This document shows positions 24,951 to 35,625 of a DNA stretch of 64,000 bases, piece by piece. Positions within the stretch are counted from its first letter, which is position 1. Each line of letters starts with the position of its first letter. Location of the stretch: positions 111,555,054 through 111,619,053 of the forward strand of contig OW121846.1 in the NCBI GenBank assembly GCA_933228895.1, written 5' to 3'. The stretch is from Platycnemis pennipes. Taxonomy: Eukaryota > Arthropoda > Insecta > Odonata > Platycnemididae. The notes below the pieces were generated by a model, which was given only the letters and a program-made list of their open reading frames with translations, searched no databases and was not told where the DNA came from. The position numbers and the translations under genes were made by a program.

Positions 24951-26464
24951 CATTGATTTCGTCAAAATCTACAGCCACAGAGTTATCTGCGAGTCACAAT
25001 AAAAAATACGGCAATCAGAACACAGGGCGTGTGGTAGAGAGTTTATAGGAAATAAATATGCAATGCCTACACGCTGTTATAGGTACGATACTACGTACTC
25101 AGATAAACGTGTCATTTATTCCTCCACTCTGTTCTCCCCTCCATAGCTTGAACGATCTTACCGTTTACTTATGGAAAAAGCGTTAAAACCCTCATCCTTA
25201 AATTTGAAAATGCCATTTTTCGATATTCTCTGTCCTTAGTTTCCCTGGACAATATCCTCAATTCCATACTTAATAGACTACCCGTAGATGGTAGATTCAG
25301 TCAATAAGATAATATTTCTCGTTATTTCCAAATTAACAACATTTTATAATAGAAGAGAAAAAACGAATTTGTTCAATAGTATCATATCATGAAAATTCAG
25401 TAATTCCATGGGAGACAAATGTGAAATGGAATATGGTACCTTCTTTGAGTTTGAATGTGAATTACATAATACTGATTTATAGCGAGTCGCATGCATATTC
25501 TTCAAAAGAGCTTATGAGCTTTTACTTATAATGTGGAAACAATTGTCCGAATTTGGAGGTAGATTAGTTCTTATTATGATTCTTCACTAAAAGAAATTTT
25601 GTTGAGAAATCAGCTGCATAAGTCTGTAGACACTCTGAGATAGGGGATGATGCGCAATCCAAATGAGATGGCATTTATGCTGATTTTGTCAACAGATTAT
25701 TTTGAAGTTTTCATTTGTGCGCTGTGTGGGACGCTCTCCCATCACAGCTTTTCTAACCGTGTATTAAGCCATGCCTTATTATGAGTAACTGTGGTTTAAA
25801 AAGATGCGTGCTTTACTAGTTTTTTCTGAATCTCTACCAGGAAAAGGCTCAGAAGTGTTTACTGTGGGAAATCGTGTCCCTTCAATGTGCGAATCAAGTC
25901 AAGCCGATGATAATGGGAGCATTTACTCGGAACCGAAATCGCAATTTCGTACACGAAATTGTAAGATTGAAAAACAAATTATAGAGAAAAAATTAATCTT
26001 CTAACCACAACCATTCACTAATACATTAAAATTTAAATAAGCAAAAGGTGACGCCCACCGAAAAAGCTTCTTTGATAACATTGACATAATTTTCCTCCCG
26101 CCCTTGACTGCTTTTAGGGGAAGGGAAGGGAGAGGAGGGGGGCTCTCGGAAGATATGCTCGCACAGATCATGTCGCAATCGCTCCTATTGGCGGAGTCAG
26201 CTGTGTTCCCCCCGTTTGCGATAAGGCAAAGTAGCTACGCGGGCTCAGTCATGATTGGACGAAGTCAATGACGTAATAGGTTGCACTACGCCCACTTTTC
26301 CGAAAGGTTTAAAGACGTCAGTTTTTCGCCGCTTATAACTCGAGGAATAATTGACGGATCAAAAAACGGAAAAATACGGGTCTTTTTATTTTACAAACTC
26401 TATCAGATCCAGCAATAAAAAATGTGTTGAATTGCTACGCGTAAGGCATGATTAGATTTCCAGA
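24951..26464. other. Unassigned intergenic DNA
   Basis: AT-rich to ~26080, then a more GC-rich block to ~26340 that includes the G-run listed separately. No gene could be supported. Confidence 0.4.
26117..26142 (+). other. Potential G-quadruplex
   Basis: Four G-runs (gggg, ggg, ggg, gggggg) with loops of 2, 2 and 6 bases fit the standard G3+N1-7 pattern. It sits at the start of a GC-richer block in otherwise AT-rich DNA. Confidence 0.55.
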
Positions 26465-26880
26465 AACTATCATTGAATCTGGAGCATACTACTATATATG
26501 TCAGCAAATCATGGACGATAACAGCAGCAGAGAAGTCAAGGCTAGAAACATTTGAAGTGTGGTGCTATGGAAAAATAATGAAGATAAAATGGATCGACCG
26601 AGATGCAAACGAAGAAGTCTTAAGAAGAGTGGGAAAAAAGAGAAGCCTGATGAAAACTCTAAAAAGAAGCTGGGACAACTGAATCGCCATATGTTAAGAC
26701 ACGATAGCCTGATGAAGAAAATCGTCGAGGGAAAAGTGAACGGGAAGAGCATCGGATGAGATATAAGGACCAATTTTTAGAAGATTTACCTCAATATAAA
26801 GAGGATGGCCAATATAATAATCGAGTGGAAGGCTGTGTCCAACCAATCTAAGGATTGTTGACCGGTGATGATGATGATCA
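26465..26880 (+). mobile_element. Degenerate RTE LINE, 3' end fragment
   Basis: Collinear with about residues 845-978 of the intact RTE ORF2: gaatctggagcat, atcatggacgataacagcagc, ggtgctatggaaaaataatgaag, gatgcaaacgaagaagtctt, then gaaaagtgaacgggaagag and aaccaatctaaggattgttg. The tail is gtgatgatgatgatca. Frameshifts break the frame into two overlapping pieces (26473-26682 and 26559-26759). Confidence 0.85.
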
Positions 26881-27589
26881 TAGAAACCTTATTTTTGGCT
26901 CTCTACTGAATGTAATGGAACTTAAAGATTTGAAAACACGATTAAGGGGGTCTCAATATAAATGCCCATGTCTTCGAACATAATCTAAGCCGTCACTAGA
27001 AGGACCATCACTGAGAGGGACGCACCGTCCAGCGGTTGAGCTTTTCACGAAGTATGGTCCTATGCAACTCTGTCTCACATTCCGATGCCTATCCCAAAGT
27101 CGCCCCACCTGTCTGCTTTCCCTTCAGATCTTTGATACTGTCGGCTGGCTTACAGTTGCTCTACATCATTTTCCTTCCCGCTAATCCATTAAATCGCCAT
27201 CTGTAAATGTACGCAAATTCCGCCTGTACGTTGTTCCGTGCACTACGGAGAGATTCCGACTGTTTCATCGCCATCGTCCGATGAGACTGTTAGGGTGTTT
27301 GTCATTTAGTTAGTTAGATTCATGTGTTCATTTCCTGGGTCCTGTCAGTTGACTCGTTTATGGTCTTTCTCCGCACTCAAGCTGCGTCTGAATTCATTTG
27401 GGGACACGAGAAATCGCTCCCTCTGGAGTGGAACGAAATCAATTCAAAGTTGCCCAATATATATTGATATCAGTATTATTTTTATCAATATCAGTTATCC
27501 TTGCGAGCATCCTTTCCCGACGCTTGGTTCATTTTTTTAACGATAATGGAAATTAAAATATTTTCCCCGACGAATGAAGTACGTTTCAA

Positions 27590-27860
27590 GTACGTTGTTC
27601 TTCACGCACTATACCGCTTGGTAAACTAGTTGGAAGTATGTTTCTGTTTCCTCGAATAGTGCGTTGCCAACTTGTAAAATTTGGACAGAGTCAGTTGTAA
27701 ACACGTTGCAAATAAGGTGTAAGTACGTTATAACCGCGTTGCCATCATCGTGTATGTGTGTTGTGGGTACGTTGTTAACCCGTTTCTGTGTTCGAAAAAT
27801 CACGTGGTAATTGCGCTGTAAGCGCGTTGCCATTATCGTGTATTTTGTGGGCACATATGC
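27590..27860. repeat. CGTTG-rich array, left part (copy A)
   Basis: The pentamer cgttg (often within acgttgt or gcgttgc), with looser variants, recurs every ~15-35 bases, for example tacgttgttc, gtgcgttgcc, acacgttgca, ccgcgttgcc, gtacgttgtt and gcgcgttgcc. The pattern resumes at 28605-28870 after an RTE 3' end and ~400 bases of other sequence. The 128-residue minus frame here appears to be a by-product. Copy B equivalent: about 53707-53977. Confidence 0.6.
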
Positions 27861-27990
27861 ACGTGGAACTCTATCTATGTAGCCAATCGATTGGTGAATA
27901 CAAAACACTCTAGAATACCTTGAATGAGTGCATCTAGCACCAAAATTGAAAAAAAAAGTTATTGAAAATAGAAAGTGATAGGTTTTTATT

Positions 27991-28196
27991 GACACGATGG
28001 CCTAATGAAGACTATCGTCGAGGGAAAAGTGAACGGGAAGATTGGAAAAGGCAGGCCCCATATGAGATACATGGAACAGGTTGTGAAGGACGTAAAAGAG
28101 AAGAATTACGTCACAATGAAAAGGTTGGCCGATAGAAGAATTGAGTGGAAAGCTGCGTCAAACCAATCCTAGGATTGTTGACCGATGATGTAGAAA
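27991..28196 (+). mobile_element. 5'-truncated RTE LINE with 8 bp target duplication (copy A)
   Basis: A 206 bp RTE 3' end starts at gacacgatggcctaatg, matches the last ~60 residues of ORF2, and ends with attgttgaccgatgatg. It is bounded by tttttatt at 27983-27990 and 28197-28204. Extreme 5' truncation plus a short tga-type tail is typical of RTE retrotransposition. The same insertion is in copy B, so it predates the duplication. Confidence 0.85.
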
Positions 28197-28604
28197 TTTT
28201 TATTTACATAAGATAAGTACATTTTATTCAATTGCACTAGTCATTTTTCTCGCTCATTCAGAAACAAATGCCTAAACTACATTCCTATCATAGCATTCAC
28301 CTAATTCATACAATCTCTTTCCCGTCATCAGAGTAACGCTTTCGGGAAACAATGCGTGGTCGGGAGGCCATATTCACACTGCTGTATTTCATTCGATTGT
28401 GATTATTAACTTGCTAAAAGATAGCCACTGGGGTATTTTGCGCTCTTAAAGCATTTCCCAAATGACCATCTTGTGGTTACATTTTTTCATGACCGTTGTG
28501 AATATACATAACTGATGTTATTTCAACTCCAGGAGAGAAAAATGAGAATTTCTTCAATAACATTACAACGAGCTTTCCTATGTTACGAATCCATTGCGAG
28601 CTGC

Positions 28605-28870
28605 ACGAGAAAGTGTGTTGCAAATACGTTTTCCCCACTGACCTACAACGCACTTAACCGCGTTGGTTTTGCGTTGTAACAGCGTTGTTGAGGGTGGACG
28701 AAAGTGCGTAGTAATAATGATCCCACAACATGCTTACAACGCGGTTTTTCACGTTGCGAATGCGGTGTAACTACGTTGGAAGTAAGTCGTAAAGGAAGTT
28801 CGTGGTAACAACGTTGTGAACCTGTTGGAAGTCTGTTACATCACGTTTACAACTTACTTACAATGGAATT
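28605..28870. repeat. CGTTG-rich array, right part (copy A)
   Basis: Same motif as 27590-27860, now in both orientations: acaacgcac, cgcgttgg, gcgttgtaac, agcgttgttg, tacaacgcgg, cacgttgcg, tacgttggaag, acaacgttgtg, ttacaacgcg. The local sequence can form many alternative short stems. Copy B equivalent: about 54714-54980. Confidence 0.6.
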
Positions 28871-29517
28871 ACAACGCGATATCTTGTGCGGCTGCTTCGT
28901 CAGGGTTCAGTGGCACAATTGCCTTCCGGAAAAGATCCCTTCCAACTACCGTCGGAGGTTGAATCTTCGAGGTAAGGCGGAGCTATTCATCCCTTTTCGA
29001 CAATGGGGAAGGGTTACAGTGACTTGTCACTTGCCCATGGGGGTCAAAAAAGAAGAGTGCGTGAATTAAAATTATTTTCATCGACCAGGAATTAAAAAAA
29101 AATAAAATAAAATATCCACAATCGTACCCTAGAAACACTAAAATAGAGTTTTTTCCTTTAAAGAATTATGAAGTGTAATTTTGAAATTGCTAAAGTGCTG
29201 TTTTATGGCTGTGACATTTGAGGAGGGATGTTTTTCCAATTCATGTTGGCTGCTGAGATGTAATCAGAGCATTAGATTCACTTCCGAAGATTTATATGTT
29301 GCTTTATGCATTATGATTACCTGGGTCCTGTCAGTTGCCTTTATAAACACACTTGGCCGTCATTCCCATCTTCCCGGGACGGCTGCTCTGCTTGACATGC
29401 TCATTTACGCTGAGAAACGTCAGGTGGCTCACCGGCCCACCATTGTATAAAAATAAGAAATAAGAGAGAATGTGTAATAGCAATGTGTATTGAAACGTGA
29501 TTTCATTTGGTATTTTC

Positions 29518-30065
29518 TAGGGGTGGGTCGGTTCCACTTTTTTTCGGTTCCGGTTCGGTTCTTAACTTCGGATCTCGGTTCCGATTCTCGGTTCCGGGTC
29601 TTAATTTACCACTTACTTTGCATTTCTTAGTGGTAAGATAAGATAATGAAAAGAATACCTACTTCTTTATATTTTTATGTTATATAATATATTATGATAT
29701 GATTTACGAAAATGATATGAGGACTCGCACCTCCAAAGGAGGTGGACGTAACATATACCTTTCAAACAGAATATCCTTATTACGGCGGTTTTTCATCACT
29801 TAATAGAATTGGATGTAATAAAATAAATCATATAGTCATTTAACGACTGAATTAAAACAATTCGCGGCTACTTTGAAGCATCTAAGTACACTATTTCACC
29901 AGGTTTTAATGTGAAGCCTCCACTTTCAGAGTGTGAGCAGGTTTCAAACTGGTTTTCGCGCCAATTACTTCGGTACCGATTATTTTTGGCCTCGGTTCCG
30001 GTTCCGGTTCTAAGCTCAAGAACCGGTGTAACCGAGAACCGAAGGACAGAACCGACCCATCCCTA
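29518..30065. mobile_element. hAT-like MITE (copy A)
   Basis: A 548 bp element with inverted termini: left taggggtgggtcggttcc; right, read inwards, tagggatgggtcggttct. It is flanked by a perfect 8 bp duplication gtattttc (29510-29517 and 30066-30073). Eight-base target duplications and TAGGG/CAGGG-type ends are typical of hAT. Both ends are rich in the motif cggttcc (several copies in the first 80 bases, complement in the last 70), a likely subterminal transposase-binding array. There is no coding capacity. Confidence 0.8.
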
Positions 30066-30359
30066 GTATTTTCAAATGCACCTCCACATTGTTGTAGAAT
30101 ACCTTGTGGAGCATTGTTACTGAAAACAAGTGAAAGGGTTCATTTTCCTGATGCTATTTTCATTTCACAAATTATGACCCTCTTGACGCTTTATACTCGG
30201 TAAGAGATTTGAGCCGATTTACAGCTTCAATATAAATCCTTCGTCGAAGGGTTACTATTCGATCGCAAGTTGCTAGTATTGCAATGGACAGCTTATATCA
30301 TGTTCTCCAGATAACGCCGTTAGGCAATATCCTTGTCCTTCATAGGTAGCGGAGTGAAG

Positions 30360-31980
30360 TCATCTTTTGAGAACCTCAAAGAGTAGTGGAGGGGCATTCT
30401 TTTACGTTGTGCTTAGTGCAGTAGGAAGCGAGTCAAGTAATTTTCACAATTTCAGACGAAAACCTAAGCCAAATATTTTTAAGTTGTCGATGTCATTTAA
30501 GAAGTAATAAAATATCTTGTTTGGCACCTTTCTTTTACACGCTCCTCTTGTAGTGAGTAAAAAACTTTTAGTCAAGGTGAGACTCGTTTAGAAAAGCACG
30601 ACCACTTATTTTTCTACAGCCTCCAATATCATCTTTTTATTATCTTTATCACATGGAAATTATTTTTTTCACATAGAAATTCATGTGAAGTCAAACGCTG
30701 ACAATCTTTTGCTCTTAATAAATTTTTTTTCAATAACGACAGTGCTACAAATTACATTCCGATATCAATACCTGCAAAGTATCAGCCTAGCCACAGTGAT
30801 GGTGCCTGTCACTGGGGTGATTTGTGACCGAGTACACTGACTAAATGCTGTAAGATTACTTATCAGGTAAAATTGTTAAATTGCATGTACAAATAAGCAA
30901 TATGCGCAGATATGCGATTTTTGGAAATAAATGTTTAGTGAAAACGAGAGAAAATGAAATGAGTTAATGGTGAAGTCTAATAACACCTCTAAAACTATAC
31001 CTCTGAGTACGTACCAAATAAGCATTCCACACTGGACCCGCTATGCGACACGTTCTCTGACAAAAGTATGCATCGACCCGCAATTTTTGACTGACTGTTT
31101 TAAGGCGTTTTTTGTGATATAAAATGCCTGCGTAAAAGAACGACGTAACTGTACAAGAATCTATTTAATAGACGACATTCATCTCTGATCTCGCAATTAC
31201 TTTTCATGGAGTAGCGGGAGTTACTTAATGCAGTAGCAGCCGGTCATACTCATGTAGTACGCGGTCCAATGTCTCTTGTGTCCAATCGCGAGGCGGGCAT
31301 GACTCAACCGAAAACGTGGAACCGAAACAAAAAACCGAAAAAAAAAGAAAATTGCATGTTCCCGCGCCCGAACTGACGCATGTGCTCAAAGCGAGTGCGA
31401 TGCCTAACCTGCAAGGGGCGACTATGACCGCGCTTTTTGCTTCTTTTATTCTTTAACCGTTGTTAACATTTTCCGAAGTAGTGGTTTTAGGATCAGTTGT
31501 ATTTTGTCACTCCGGTATTATTTTTTTTTCAAAATACCGGATGACCGAACCTTATTTGAAATCATGCGATGATTTTTTAATTTATTGTTACGATTTCAGT
31601 CACTCATTAATGCTACCTGTTGTTTTCTAACCGATCTGCTTAATCTACAACGCACAGACCCTTATAGAACAGGCTTCATAGCTCTTCGTGCATGATACTG
31701 GGTATTTCCCCTGCTGAAACATTCCATACAGATTTTGTACGGAACGTAAGAAATTCTGCAGAATTTCTATAGAAACCTATCCCTTTCTACGGAGTTTTAC
31801 AGAAAAAAAATCTACGCAACAGAAGGACTTCTGTAGAAAATAGTGATGTGTCACTGTTTCTACGGAATTCTAATGAATATTTTGTGAGGAAAATTCAAAA
31901 TTCCGTACACTACCTGAGAATTCCGCAAGATGCCCGAATGCCTCTACAGAATATCTTCCCGTCATCCCTCTTGGCCTTAT
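30360..31980 (+). repeat. ~1.6 kb repeated module, copy A
   Basis: This block recurs at 56455-58355 (copy B), at 42370-47563 (split by a Transib-like element) and, as its first ~290 bases only, at 51262-51551. Landmarks: acctaagccaaatatttttaagttg; gcattccacactggacccgc; tgcctgcgtaaaagaacgacg; attccatacagattt; tcccgtcatccctc. It has no open frame or known motif. It is probably the body of a non-autonomous DNA transposon, because the third copy is enclosed by inverted repeats. Confidence 0.75.
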
Positions 31981-32722
31981 CTACATCTACATAATACCCT
32001 GCAAGCTACCATAAAGGTGTGTGGCAGGAGGTGAGCTCTCACCTAAAATGCACTACATAACATGCATAAAATTTGTCATTGAAAATTAAAATAGCAACAC
32101 ATGCATGCAAAAACATGCCGTTAGCTGGGTTTGCTTTAAGTCATTATACCAACATGCAGCTACCAATGTTATCCATTGCTACACTCGTACTGGATACATT
32201 TACCGGCATTCATATCCCTAATACTAGGAGGAAAATGACATTTTGAATCTGTCAGTTCGGCAATCAATTTCTCTAATTTTGTGATTATGGTCCAGTCTAC
32301 CATAGTAAGTTAGGGTCCGCAAAATATTTTTAACATCATCACTGAAAATATGGTCTTGGAATTTATTTAAGAGATTAAGTCTAAATTTCAACCTACGATC
32401 TGACAATGATGCCCAATTTAATTCATTTAATAGACTGGTTACGCTAATAAGGTTATCATAGCGGCCCTTTACAAATCTTGCCGATCTTCGCTGCACACGT
32501 TCAAGTTCATTTTTTAGACCTATTTCGTAGGGATCCTATACACTGGCAGCATATTCCAAATGAGGTCATACAAGGGAAAAGTAGCTGATTTCTCTTACAT
32601 GATCGTCACATTTACCCAGTACTCTTTTGACGAATCCCAGTTTACGATTCGCTTGACCCATTATTTCACGTATGTGTTTACCCCACGAAAGAGTATGTGT
32701 CAGTCTTATTCCAAGATATTTA
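31981..32722 (-). mobile_element. LINE (jockey/CR1 group) fragment, 3' part, copy A
   Basis: Read on the minus strand from 32722: a degenerate ORF starting KYLGIRLTHTLSWGKHIR, then GQANRKLGFVKRVLGK, then LERVQRRSARFVKGRY and LLNELNWASLSDRRLKFRL. This is the conserved region after the RT domain in jockey-superfamily LINEs. The 3' UTR follows and ends in ttatgtagatgtagat. Stops (for example at ~32540) show it is dead. Its 5' continuation is on the far side of the Merlin-like element at 41282. Confidence 0.8.
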
Positions 32723-33009
32723 GGCTACAGTAGGGTTTTAACGAATCGCCAGTTTTCGTCGGAGGATCACCAAATTTAGGATTTATCACTCATTTAACAT
32801 TATAAACAATAGTAGGTGAGGACGAAAGCGCTGTGACAACAATTAAAATATTACAAATACGGTACTTATCTTGTTAAGGGTTGGAGACATTCGTCTGCTT
32901 CGGCAGCCATTACGGGCGACAATCTACAATCGAATCAACACGCGTCAAGGTGACAGTTACAAAACTAACCAGATACAGGCGGAAAGTTTAAACTCTCTAA
33001 TTTAAGGAA

Positions 33010-33255
33010 ATGCTTCGCTGTCCTATAGGAGACGCCTGGAAAGAAGTTTTGGACACTCTTGGCGAACCAGCAACATGGGGACCAATGAGAAACGTTTACC
33101 GAAGAGCTTTTTGGAGTGATTTGTGGTACAAAAATAGGCTTTTCATCGCCAGCTTCTGCTACCAGAATGGCAATAACATGTACAGTGTCATCAAATTCTT
33201 ACGGGTTATTGGTAGGAGCAACTTTCATATCAAGAAACTGCAGCAATTGTTTTAG
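33010..33255 (+). CDS. Hypothetical accessory ORF of the Merlin-like element (copy A)
   Basis: The 81-residue frame starts 54 bp inside the left terminal repeat, so it could be transcribed from the terminus. It ends at a TAG (33253-33255) and the same frame then stays open for another 68 codons to 33462 (WWDDPVEGFCRRSRYWAYD and onward). Copy B has the same start, the same TAG and the same extension, with one or two substitutions. No domain is recognised; it is rich in aromatic and basic residues. It could be a real second gene with an amber-interrupted extension, an old dead gene, or chance in a recent duplicate. Confidence 0.3.
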   Translation: MLRCPIGDAWKEVLDTLGEPATWGPMRNVYRRAFWSDLWYKNRLFIASFCYQNGNNMYSVIKFLRVIGRSNFHIKKLQQLF

Positions 33256-33412
33256 TGGTGGGATGATCCTGTGGAAGGTTTTTGTCGCCGGTCAAGATAC
33301 TGGGCATATGACACATATCTGCATTGTTTTGCCGATCTAAATGGAAAACCAAGATCAGGGCAAGAAAACTGTTTTGTTGTGACAAGCAGATTTATTCTAT
33401 ATTATATACAGC

Positions 33413-34930
33413 CCTTTGCGTCACTGACTCACTTATCTATACAAATTCTAACTCACTTCTAGAATAGCTAGAGACTTGATATTTGGCAGGAAGGTAGCTT
33501 TTAAAAAATGACCGGAGGGAAAAATCTGAAAACAGCAAATTTTTAATTTTAACCGTGATTAAATAATTAAAAATGGTTATTTTCCGTGTTTTTTCGCCTT
33601 TTCTCGATCATGACTCCCTTGTTTATGTATATATCCATGTCAATTTCTCAAGTTAAGCTGAGGGATAGATGATAATTGATATGCTGCTAACCGTTTCTCG
33701 ATTGTCGAAATTATACATTCGATACGATGCCTCAAATTCGAAATTTCATCGATATTTGGGACCTTTTTGCGGTTGTTTAGTTTTAACGTCTGAACTATTG
33801 ATCTAATCAAAATTCTAACACTCAATTATCTTTAGGTTTTGAAACGCTCTTTCTAGCGGTGCAAAGTTTTAGTTTCCATGGCGCATAGTGACGGAGCTAC
33901 GTGACGTTAAATTAGAATTACGTTTAGAAATTTGTGACCTTTTCGCGGGTTTTTAGCTGTAACGTGTTAACTATTGACCTAATCAAAATTATAAAAGGAA
34001 ATTAATTTTAGGCATTGAAACGTTTTTGTTTCCATGAACTGTAGTGATGGAGCTACAAGACGTCAAATTCGAACAACGTTAGAAATTTCTTCGATTCTTC
34101 AAAATTGACATATGATCGTTCGTGTTGCTTCGGTAATAGCGTGATTTAGTCAACGTATATTATTACGAGTGCTCAGTACTATAAATTTCACACCCTTGAC
34201 CATCCAGAAATTCAAGATGGCGGTCGCCCAATGCGTCACTGACTCACGTATACAAATTCTATCCCACTTCTAGAAGAGCTAGAGATTTGAAATTTGGTAC
34301 GTAGGTAGCTTTCGAAAAATGCCCCGAGGGAAAAATCTGAAAATTGCAAATTTTAAATCTTAACAACAATTAAAATATTAAAAAATGACGATTTCCGTGT
34401 TTTTTAGCCGTTTCTCTAACCTATCGATTTCTCATGTTAAGCTGAGGGATAGATGATGATCGATATGCTGCTAACCTTATCTCGATAGTCGAAATGATAG
34501 TTTCCATACGATACTTCAAATTCGAAATTTCATCTAAATTAGGGACCTTTTCCGGTTTCTTAGTTGTAACGTCTGAACCGTTGATCTAATCAAAATTCTG
34601 ACAAATATATTTAGGCTAACTAACGCTCTAACTAATGGTGCAAAGTTTTTGTTTTCATGCTGCGTAGTGACAGAGCTACGAGATATCAATTTCGCATAAC
34701 GTTGGAAAATATTCGAATCTTCAAAATTTCCATATTTCCATATTCCATGTTGCTTCGGTAAGCACGAGATTTATTCATTGTTACGTAAAGTCTATTCTTA
34801 CGAGTGCTCAATACTATAAATTTCACACCCTTGACCATCAATAAATTCAAGATGGCGGTCGCCCGAATTTGTCCACCACACGAGAACCCTTCCGTAAAGG
34901 GTTTTGTCGAATTAAAACTTCCCAAGCATA
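33413..34930. repeat. Internal ~0.8 kb direct repeat of the Merlin-like element
   Basis: Two diverged units begin at tgcgtcactgactcac (33416 and 34231). They share cacttctag-a-agctagaga, gagggaaaaatctgaaa, ttaagctgagggatagatga, a gagctacg/gagctaca box and, near their ends, caagatggcggtcgcccga. The same arrangement is present in copy B (from ~59790). Shorter sub-repeats around gacggagctac occur within each unit. Confidence 0.75.
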
Positions 34931-35340
34931 CCTAAAAACGGATATTGTTTTTTATGTTATCTGTAGATCCAGGCTCTTCATTGCTTTCACAGAGAGTTAT
35001 GTGACGTCAACTTCGAATAACGTTTGATATTTCTTCGCCACTTGGTGCAAATGTCGCATGTATTATGATGGCGGATGACGTTACCAACGGATTCCAACAC
35101 ATTTCTCACGTTTAGCTATGGCATAGACTGTCATCTCGCGGCTGAGCTTAAAGCCACCGAGTGCGTCCACCGGGTTACGGATGGTGGGTCGACCTCTAGG
35201 TATAGAGGTTAGCTGCGAGATAAGCGAGTTTACTCGTCGAATAAGCAGTCGTGGACAAAAAGCGACGGCATTCCGAGGGGGTATTGGTCTATCCCTGGGT
35301 AAAATAGGCCTCTAAGTAATACAGAACCTGTGAAGATGCC

Positions 35341-35625
35341 GTGACTTGGCGACGGGAGGCCGCCAAAAATTACGCTTTCCATCACCCGGAGGAGAGGGCA
35401 GCAGCTCTTCTTCACATGAGTGAAGGTGGAGACCACAGTGGTCGGTACAGCGACACTCATTTCACTACAGGCGTGGTAACATTTACTTTAACGGCTGTAG
35501 TACTGCGAGGTGGAAGGCAAGGGGAAACCACCACATTAATATCCCGAGGAGTCGCAGCTACTCCACTCTTTCCTTTATTATCAAGACGTGATGGCACCCT
35601 CTCGAGTAAAATATTCCGGAGGTAA
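35341..35625 (+). CDS. Possible small upstream ORF of the RTE element
   Basis: This frame in the leader overlaps the start of ORF2 by ~35 bases. It opens with GTG at 35341, and the first ATG is at 35416 (about 69 residues). Some RTE elements have a short ORF1 overlapping ORF2, so this position is suggestive. The composition (many G, T and R residues) shows no domain. It may simply be an open stretch of leader. Confidence 0.2.
   Translation: MTWRREAAKNYAFHHPEERAAALLHMSEGGDHSGRYSDTHFTTGVVTFTLTAVVLRGGRQGETTTLISRGVAATPLFPLLSRRDGTLSSKIFRR

Noticed and set aside
27609..27995. 128 aa minus-strand frame
   Set aside because: Runs through the CGTTG-rich repeat array; its copy-B counterpart is shortened to 99 aa. 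No domain.
29181..29450. 89 aa frame also open in copy B (55278-55547)
   Set aside because: Conservation is explained by the recent duplication. No domain, signal or second homologue. An 18 bp match (cctgggtcctgtcagttg) to 27333-27350 is noted but unexplained.
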